A stretch of DNA of 64,000 bases from Anastatus disparis (taxonomy: Eukaryota; Arthropoda; Insecta; Hymenoptera; Eupelmidae). Made by a program: the position numbers and the translations under genes. The notes below the pieces were generated by a model. That model was not told where the DNA came from. It saw nothing but the letters and a program-made list of their open reading frames with translations, and did not search any database. This document shows, one piece after another, positions 56,346-64,000 of the stretch. Where the stretch lies: NCBI GenBank assembly GCA_017163975.1, contig JAFFSR010000316.1:3641501-3705500 (forward strand). The letters are read 5' to 3'. Within the stretch, counting starts at the first letter, position 1. Each line of letters opens with the position of its first letter.

Positions 56346-56575
56346 TTAATTTTTTGAGTGTCGTGTATTATTGCAATTTTCATATTTTTTAATATGTATC
56401 ATTTCTGATAGCAATCTTTTTTGATAATTGCATTCAATGTCTAATATGTTTGAGGTTCCTATGTTTGTATCAAAGCTATGGCTAGAATTTTTACAGTGTG
56501 TAACCAACGCAGATTTGTCTCTATTATGTTTCAAATCACTTATATGTTGTAAATAAAGAAAAATTGAAACAGATA
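56346..56575 (-). pseudogene. Penelope-type GIY-YIG endonuclease tail
   Basis: Minus-strand frame ending 56346: HISDLKHNRDKSALVTHC, HSFD and YQKRLLSEMIHIKK. These are the last motifs of the Penelope-like or related endonuclease, comparable with the copy at 17.9-18.4 kb. The N-terminal catalytic part is absent. Confidence 0.55.
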
Positions 56576-57850
56576 CTGCTATTAGTTTATTCAGTTGCTT
56601 AAAAAAAATTTTAGCTGTTGTTAGCTGTTTAAAAGAATAATATAATTATTGATTGATGAAGATAAGTTTTTGATCATGGTCAGTTGTATGCTGCGGTATC
56701 TAGAGTTTGATATTATATCCTACATGCCAAAAAACTAATATAAATATTGAAAATTATGTATGTAAAAAATTATATTAAAAATTTCTTTTAATTTAATTTT
56801 TTTATTTTTTGATGACATATTAAAGGCACTTTGTACTGTTTGATTTTAAGGTTCATAATTTTAGTTTTTATTTAAAATTAATTTTTGATAGATGACCACT
56901 CATCATTTTTTTAAAAACAATAAAATTGCTACTAAAATAATTTCGTTTATTAAAATTACTTATCATGTTTATAGATGTTATTATATCCATAGTTGACCCT
57001 GGAGTATAAATTTGTTGCGCGCTTCGCGCGCATGAATGTAGCTAGTATATAAGAAAATAAAACGTGAGGATTGTGCGTGCGTGTGTGTATGTGTACGCTC
57101 ATGTGTTTGTATGTGTATGTGTGTGTTTGTGTGTGTGTAAGTGTGTGTTAGAGGGAAAGAGAGAGAGAAAGTACGTATGTGTACATTGAATTTATTGAAC
57201 ATTTCGAAAGGCGATTTATATTATCATGCTCTCTTATTTAATAGAACAAATTTAGCGATACAAATAGAAATTGTTGTAAACCGTAAATAAATATACAAAA
57301 GTAATACTATATAAAATAATTTTTTATAATTTTCAAAGTATTTGCTCAATATTTATGAAATTTAAAATATTCAATTCAAAGCATGTAATTATTTTTTTAT
57401 TTTTTGTAATTTGGAAATAAGTAATATACTTTGAAAATTTATATCTAAAGATAAGCATGCTTACTTTTTATTAACTTTTGCCCAAGAACAATATGTTTTT
57501 ATCTGTAGTGTTTTTCATCACATTTTATTATGGTTAAAAATATTTAAATACTGAATATTTCAAAAATAAAAAATTTTCTATTTGTGATTCAATATCTTTT
57601 TTTATTGTCAATAAATTTTTTAAAGTCTCTTGAAATTTATCCGAAACCTTAATATTAATTAAACTGTTTATTAAATAATGAGAAAATCGATTTTTAATTC
57701 ATTGAATTATAATTATTATTAATTTAAAATTTTAAAAATACTTATGTTAATTGTACAATAAAAATATTTGTCTTTCAATTTGTAAAACTGTAAAATATAT
57801 TAAAATGTATTCATGTTTTTTTTATTTAAGTTAAAAAAATAGACTCTTTC
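56576..57850. other. AT-rich sequence without a gene
   Basis: No supported ORF. It holds a GT-rich microsatellite at about 57,070-57,160 and a small GCGCGCTTCGCGCGC palindrome near 57,015. Confidence 0.5.
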
Positions 57851-57938
57851 CCCACATAGCATGGAAGCTTCCCGGAAGCTTTCATGCTATCTGGGATATT
57901 AGTGTGGAAGCTTCCTGGAAGCTTCCGTGCTATGTGGG
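57851..57938. repeat. 88-bp composite palindrome
   Basis: CCCACATAGCATGGAAGCTTCC at the left mirrors GGAAGCTTCCGTGCTATGTGGG at the right, and the centre repeats GGAAGCTT and ATGCTATCTGGG. Possibly a minimal foldback MITE. Confidence 0.7.
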
Positions 57939-58846
57939 TCGTTTCCTACCTAAAAAAAAGATATAATTTTAAAAATAACTAAGTCAGTTACTTTTTATTA
58001 TTTTTTTTAATTGTATTTCAATTGTACTGATTAAAATGAGAATATTTAAAAAATTATGGAAATAAAGGAGAGAAAGGCTAATTCGACCCGATTTTTTTGA
58101 GAGAAGGTTTCTTTTCTAGTAATAAAGTAATAAACTCTACCAAAGTATTAACAAAAATAAAAAAAATCTGAATAATATTAATATTAATAATATTAAGAAT
58201 AATAACAATCTACTTGAAGTTGTATAAAAGAGTTCGTCTCTATGTACATTTTGAATCTACCTTACCAACTTCAGATAAAAGTTTTCACGTATAAAATTAT
58301 TGGCGAAAATTATTTTAATTTTTTCGATTACGAATTTACTCCACGTACAAATTAGTCCCTTCTCAATAAAAAAAAATTATGAATTAAAATTAACAGCAAT
58401 TATGTTGTTGATAACATTTATTTTATTAGTGTATTAATTTTAATTTTCAATAGCTTATAAGTTTGAACCAGATGGATATTTCTTATGGTTGTTAATCTTA
58501 TACTAAGATTATTTTGTTGAACTTTTATTGTAAGGTTGCTAATTCAAGTACTTAAAACATGCAATAATTTGCAATACACTAATAATCATTTGAAATTAAG
58601 GACATTTTTACTATCTTTTGTGATAAAATTATTATGTCATCGATCTCAAAATCTAGCTTTAAAAGTATTAAGTATTAAACTATACACTGAGAGAATTCCC
58701 TTGTAAAAATTACCCATTAAATTTAGATAATCGTGAGAAGACATTACTAAAAAAAAAAAAAAAAGACATTACTAATTTAACAGGAAATAATTTAAATCTC
58801 AATAATAAAATAAAATTCAATAGCAACAAACTTTTGAGCCAGTTTC
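57939..58846. other. AT-rich sequence without a gene
   Basis: No ORF, RNA gene or clear repeat beyond poly-A runs. From about 58,690 the CACTGAGAGAATT phrase may start the next inverted repeat. Confidence 0.45.
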
Positions 58847-59215
58847 TATTTCAGGAAGAGTATTAAGCTGATAATAAATAATATAAGTTAAGAAATTGCT
58901 TCAATGTTTAAATAACTTTAACATTTTATAATTAAAATATTTCAAAATTATGAGAATATAATCGGCTGGGAATAATTTTAATTTTAATGTCAACATTTAA
59001 TAGTGAAAAAAGTTTAGGCCAGTTTTAATTTGGGTCAATATTAAATTTAATGTAATTATTACCGTTAAAATTAATCCCAGCTGTTTATATTTCCATAATT
59101 TGAAAATATTATTAAGAAAGTTATTTCCATTAAAATGCAATATAATTAATTTCTTAGCTTATGTTTCTAATATTATTATCAGCTTTTTAATATTGTTCCA
59201 GAGATAGGAATTGGC
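58847..59215. repeat. Degenerate inverted repeat
   Basis: GAGCCAGTTTCTATTTCAGGA...AGCTGATAATAA on the left mirrors TTATTATCAGCTTT...CAGAGATAGGAATTGGCCC on the right, with CGGCTGGGAATAATTTTAAT and its mirror inside. Related fragments occur at 60.58-60.95 kb. Confidence 0.55.
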
Positions 59216-60439
59216 CCTAACTTTTTTTCTGTGAAATTTAATGTTATTAATTTAATTTATATTCAATTTATTTCTAACTAGTTATATTTAAATAATTATT
59301 TATAAAACTTTAGAAAAATAATGAGATTTATTTTATTGAAGGAAATGTATCTGCCTTAACCTTAAAGGCACGGTAACTAGTCATTCGACCCTATATATAT
59401 TCTTGATTTTTTGAGAAATTTTCTATATGAAATTCAAAATTAAAAGCACATCTTTTATAATCGGCTTTTCGCACTTCTAATAAGAAAAAAAGTAGTGCCC
59501 CCTTCCTTAGTGATTGCCGACATAGATTTTTGATCAATGTTTTTTTAATTTTAATCACCGACAACTAAGCTTTCATGGAACATTAATTTTTAACAATATA
59601 AAATTTAATATACGATTATTTGTTTCTAGATAGTATATATATTTATTGAAAGTAACGTGCAAAATTTGTTATCAATGGGAAAATGATTAACTCTCCTCCC
59701 AATAGTGATAGGCGCGAAATTCAAAATTTCATTTGTACGATATGATTACAAAAAATACTGTCTCTAATAATAAAATTAGCACATTATACGACAAAGGAGT
59801 AAAGTTGTATATTTTTTCCGAGGAAAAATTTGCGACCTCAGTAAGCGAAGCGAAGCAAGTAGATTTCAGAGGAAAAAATTAGACTTTGCTCCAGAATTAA
59901 ATATTGTGCTTTATTCCTATCTCAATAGTGACTATTTTATTAACTCAAAAGTAAGCCTAATTAAAAACAATTTTAATTTTAATCTTAAAATATTATAAAT
60001 TTTATAATATGACGTTTTTTAATGAAATTTAATACTTTTATAATCATTATTATTAATTTTTCAATAAATAGTTTAATATGATATTATATGAAAATTTAAA
60101 CAATTCATTCTATTTCATAAGTTTCTAATTTAGTTGGAATAAAGTACTTTATTTTTGGCTCGCTTTTTGAATTAAAAGTGGCCATTACTGTTGAGGTAGA
60201 ATTAAATACTTATTTGTCTTCGACAATTAAGCATTACTCACCATGATTCAAAATTGAAATTGAAATTAGGAAACAAATAATTGTTCCTGCAAAATTCATT
60301 GTCTATTTGTCTGAAATTGAATCTATGTTTAAAAGATGAGATTATAGTATAGATTAAATTGAGTTTTCGAATGTAAAAGGTATCTAATTTCATCGTTGCT
60401 CTTTCTTGGCTCTCATGGCAAAAAATACGGTTTCCAACT
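59216..60439. other. AT-rich sequence without a gene
   Basis: No supported ORF. At about 59,790-59,890 a TTTTTTCCGAGGAAAAATTTGCG phrase with GCGAAGCGAAGC is likely part of a small inverted element. Confidence 0.45.
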
Positions 60440-60533
60440 GGTATGAAAAGGCTTTTTTACGAAACTCGTTACGACCCGCGCCTTCGGCTCGGGCCGTAAA
60501 CTTCTCGTTTCGTAAATAAAGCCTTTTCATACC
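60440..60533. repeat. 94-bp palindrome with GC-rich loop
   Basis: GGTATGAAAAGGCTTTTTTA at the left mirrors TAAAGCCTTTTCATACC at the right. The loop has CGCGCCTTCGGCTCGGGCC. A foldback element or structured repeat. Confidence 0.65.
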
Positions 60534-61512
60534 CGTTACAAAATGTACTATAATAGATACATGACATTTTACTAGACTTCAGAAAATGGAAACTGGCTTA
60601 AACTTTTTTCATTACTAAATTTAATGTTAATAATGAGATTTAAATTATTTCCATCTGATTATATTCGAAAGGTTTTTAAAGATTTCAATTAAACGATCCC
60701 AACATTAATAAGTTGTTAAATTTTAAATAAATAATGAGGTTTCAATCAATTATAGCTAATTATATTTTAAAAATTTCAAACTTTTTGAGTTAAGAACTAA
60801 CATTGTTTGCATAGGTATAAATTTGTTAGCGTTGAATAGCCGTCATTATAGATTTAAGTTTACTTCCGGTCATAGAAACAAAAAAAATATTTATATTATG
60901 AAATTGAATGTAAATGATGAGATCTAAATTATTTTTATCTGATTATATTCAAAATCCCCCTAATTCTTTAATGTTCCAACGCGTTATGCAAGTTTTCATC
61001 ATTCTATGATTTCCGGGCATACAATCGGGCTCAAATTTTACTTTTGTTTTCGATACGAACAACGATATTTAAGTTCTGAAAGCTTAAAGAAAAATTTTTT
61101 TTATATCAGTGTCTCATATGGACGTCTCAAATTTCAAACATATATATGACCATTTCATCATGTAATTTTGAATGAATATTATAGTAATCAAAGCTGTTAG
61201 TTATGTCACGGTATCCCAACTTTATTCAGCATTTGGTCATTTTTATAAAGAATTTTGAAGTAATTTTTATAAGTCAATTCTCTCCGTGCATGATTCGTGA
61301 TCAAGATTTCTAACACTCTTGTTACTAACATGAAAAAACGTCACATAGGAACTTACATAGAATTTCCTTTTTTATTTATATCGCAAAATATTTTTTTTCG
61401 TAGGTACTGGAATTCAAAATTTAGAAGTATATTTCCAAGGTATTTCATATTTAGTTGTTAAATTAAAAATAAAAGAAATAATTAATGCAAAATAGGTTAT
61501 TTATTGTTTTAG
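60534..61512. other. AT-rich sequence without a gene
   Basis: Contains fragments of the 58.8-59.2 kb inverted repeat family. No supported ORF. The transposase-like gene starts at its right edge after a short T-rich tract ending in TTTTAG. Confidence 0.45.
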
Positions 61513-62905
61513 ATGAAACGTCAGAAATATAAACGTAAATTTACTGCTGAGTATTCGGACAGACAAATTCGTAGAATAATTGCAAAAGAAAGTACTGAGG
61601 CGATACTAAAAGGCCAGTCATTAGTTTTTTCTTCGATTGCAAATACCGATAATGATACAATTGAAGAATCTTTATTATTAGAGGATACTTCGACAAGTTT
61701 TGATGACAGAAACAAAACATCATTAAGTAAATCAGAAAATGAAAATAGCTTCAATTTGAAAGAAACATCTGAAAGAATAAATGAAAATATTTCATGTACT
61801 TAAAGTCCTGAAAATGAATTTAGTGATGAGGAAGTTGATGTACTCCTGACTGATAATGTAGAAATACATAATGATTACAGCATTAGCGAACATGATATAT
61901 TCGAAGATGATTTTAATTATAGATATAGTGATGACAGTGATTGTGATTATGAAAATGAAAATATGACTTTAGATGATAATAATACTAATTACAAATCTAA
62001 TGATCAATGCATAAAAAGATTTATCCAAAATAGTAATATAAATAGCACATATGTAGAAAAAGAAATGAGTGAATCAGAACGTTTATGTGTATCTATTTCT
62101 GAATCATTAAAAACACTTATTACAAATTGGTCTATTCAGTTCAGTATTTCGCATAAATCATTATCAACATTTCCTCATCAAATAAGAGAAGATATCCCAG
62201 TTCTTTTCCTACCTGTAGACGCACGCACATTATTATAAACACCAAAAAATACATCAATAATTAATCTCGAAAATGGAAAGTACTGCCATTTTGGGTTAAA
62301 AAGTTGTTTACAAAAAATGATAAAAAAATATTTTATTCACATATCGGATAAAATAGTAATAAATTAAATTATTAGCACGGATGGCGCGCCTTTGGGTAAG
62401 AGCTCAGAGAAAAATTTATGGCCAATTTTATGTTCAGAAAAAGATTTAGATGAAGTATTTATTGTTGGCATTTACTGTGGTGAATCTAAACCAGTTGATT
62501 CGAATCTATTTTTAAAATCATTTGTTGAAGATGCTAAAGAAATAACAGATGTTGGTATGTTCTTTAATAACATTAAATATCAGATTAACATATACGCAAT
62601 AATTTATGATGCTCCCGCTAAATCATTCATCTTATGTACAAAATATCATAGCGGATATGCTAGTTGCTCTAAATGCACAATCGAAGGAGAAATGTTTAGG
62701 AGTGTATGTTTTCCTGGACCTATGAAAAAATTAAGAACTGATAAAGAATTTAAAAATTACGAATATTTAGAAGATTATCAGAAAAAAGAAACGATATTAA
62801 ATACGATTCCTCGATTAGGTCTTGTAACAAATGTACCATTAGATCCAATGCATCTAGTTTATTTAGGTTGTACAAGGAAATTATTGTACACTTGGATGTT
62901 TTCAT
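61513..62905 (+). pseudogene. CACTA/tnp2-like transposase pseudogene, three in-frame TAA codons, 3' truncated
   Basis: A single frame runs from ATG 61513 to about 62905 interrupted by TAA at 61801-61803, 62236-62238 and 62365-62367. N-terminus is basic (KYKRKFTAEYSDRQIRRI), then a long acidic part. The core has TDGAPLGKSS, LWPILCS, GIYCGESKP, a DAPAKSFI segment, YASCSKC and PLDPMHLVYLGC. This matches an insect and cnidarian transposase-like family that I associate with CACTA/tnp2-type elements. The assignment rests on the D-x-MHL and DAPA signatures. The coding sequence stops abruptly after KLLYTWM, where a GAAAGGATTCTG-type repeat begins. All three stops are TAA. Inactive. Confidence 0.6.
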
Positions 62906-63582
62906 CACTACCCATACAGCATGAAAGGACTTTGAAAGGATTCTGAAAGGATTCATAAAAGGACTACAATCTTTCAGAAATATTTCACTGAAAGGATTCT
63001 GAAATAATTCTATGTCCGAGGTATTATTCTTTTAAAAATAATACATAAAAATATTTCATAAAGAATTCACAAGTCATTTCAAAATCCTTTCAATGGAAGA
63101 ATTCTGTAAGGATCCATGAATTCTTTTGGTAATAATTCGTAAATCTTTTCATACATCTTCCATTGAAAGGATTCTGTAAGAATAATATGAAATATTTTTA
63201 AAATATTACATTGTATTATTTCTAAAAGGAATATACCTCGGACATAGAATTATTACAGAATCCTTTCAATGAAAGAATTCTGTAAGGATCCATGAATTCT
63301 TTTGGTAATAATTCGTAAATCTTTTCATACATCTTCCATTGAAAGGATTCTGTAAGAATAATATGAAATATTTTTAAAATATTTCATTGTATTATTTCTG
63401 AAAGAAATATACCTCGGACATAGAATTATTACAGAATCCTTTCAATGAAAGAATTCTGTAAGGATCCATGAATTCTTTTAGTAATAATGCATTAATCTTT
63501 TCATCTATCTTTAGTTGAGAGACGTGTAAAGTTCTAGAAATTTTATTCTTTCCTGTATTATTTAAGAATCAATTTAGAATCA

Positions 63583-63645
<63 letters not shown>

Positions 63646-64000
63646 ACGGATATATGATGATATAATTATTCATAGGATTACGAATAGTTTTACAGCGGTT
63701 AAAATCGAAGTTATCATAACACAGACATCGCACGCATAACAATTTATAGTTTCCATTTAAGATTCTTATTTTCCTTATATATGAAACGGGAAGCACTCTT
63801 ACCGCTTGCGAGAGTAAGAGATACCGCCATCAAGAGGATAAATTATAAACTAATCCCAAAAATATTTCTAAATGATTCTGTTATCTTTCACGTTTTCTTT
63901 CATAAAGTCCTTTCAAAGTCCTTTCAGTAAGGATTCATGTAATAACTTTTATTCTTATCATAAGTTATTTCATGAAATATTTCAAAAAGATTTCAAAATT
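62906..64000. mobile_element. Repeat element that cuts the transposase, with 176-bp tandem units
   Basis: GAAAGGATTCTG and AGAATCCTTTC phrases occur in both orientations. The unit with ATTCTGTAAGGATCCATGAA starts at 63101, 63277 and 63453, exactly 176 apart. Ends near the window edge are in the opposite orientation (TCCTTTCAGTAAGGATTCATG), so it may be an inverted-repeat element that continues beyond the window. No gene. Confidence 0.6.
63585..63645. repeat. CA and TA compound microsatellite
   Basis: About 23 CA units followed by about 8 TA units. Confidence 0.95.

Overview
The window looks like a repeat-rich, AT-rich arthropod nuclear genome, most likely an insect. The evidence is spliceosomal introns with GT-AG borders, and insect-typical transposon and transposon-associated protein families: a Maverick/Polinton-type element, DUF4806 and BEN-domain genes, a gypsy-size LTR retrotransposon, and Penelope, Helitron and hAT-like remnants. 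There are no bacterial-style operons, no rRNA and no intact tRNA gene. A hymenopteran host is plausible from the protein families but is not proven by the sequence.

Region 1 (1 to about 12.3 kb) is a Maverick/Polinton-like virus-like element, entered from its left side. It carries a three-part phospholipase A2 / core-protein-X-like / adenain-type protease (minus), a packaging ATPase, a DUF8207 protein, a small coiled-coil protein and a chromodomain integrase (all plus), then an OB-fold-like protein, a charged protein and a protein-primed family B DNA polymerase (minus). The polymerase has its own 89-bp intron. Several genes are broken: the ATPase and DUF8207 genes by frameshifts, the polymerase by two in-frame TGA codons and one frameshift. 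A two-exon gene of unknown function diverges from the polymerase across a region with a 77-bp direct repeat. A multi-exon serine-rich gene follows. No capsid gene was recognised.

Region 2 (12.6 to 24.3 kb) holds a 238-bp tandem satellite, two broken parts of a transposon-associated gene family, a very large low-complexity hairpin, an inverted Penelope-like endonuclease remnant, and a broken BEN-domain-type gene. The last intron of the BEN gene contains nested foldback elements. Two TTAA-flanked foldback elements that share one TTAA follow.

Region 3 (22.7 to 40.6 kb) is a field of giant palindromes saturated with the 6-mer TACGTA. It has been invaded by a solo LTR (24.6-25.3 kb), a 6.07-kb gag-only LTR retrotransposon with near-identical LTRs and a CATT target duplication (28,979-35,048), and a 2.9-kb terminal-inverted-repeat element carrying two different satellites (35.25-38.13 kb). 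A separate AACGTT-rich stretch closes the region.

Region 4 (41.2 to 50 kb) contains a nine-exon DUF4806 gene on the minus strand, with TTAA foldback elements in its introns, one frameshift, two similar neighbouring exons and a decayed extra copy of its last exon. Upstream lies a short unrecognised two-exon coding remnant cut by a 1.6-kb TIR element that carries perfect pol III A and B boxes.

Region 5 (50 to 64 kb) is mostly noncoding and repeat-derived: a hAT-like foldback element with an 8-bp target duplication, a Helitron/Pif1 helicase tail, a Penelope endonuclease tail, several palindromes, and at the right edge a CACTA-like transposase pseudogene with three in-frame TAA codons, cut by a tandem repeat. 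Coordinates of splice sites were read by eye and all homology calls come from motif recognition, not from database searches.
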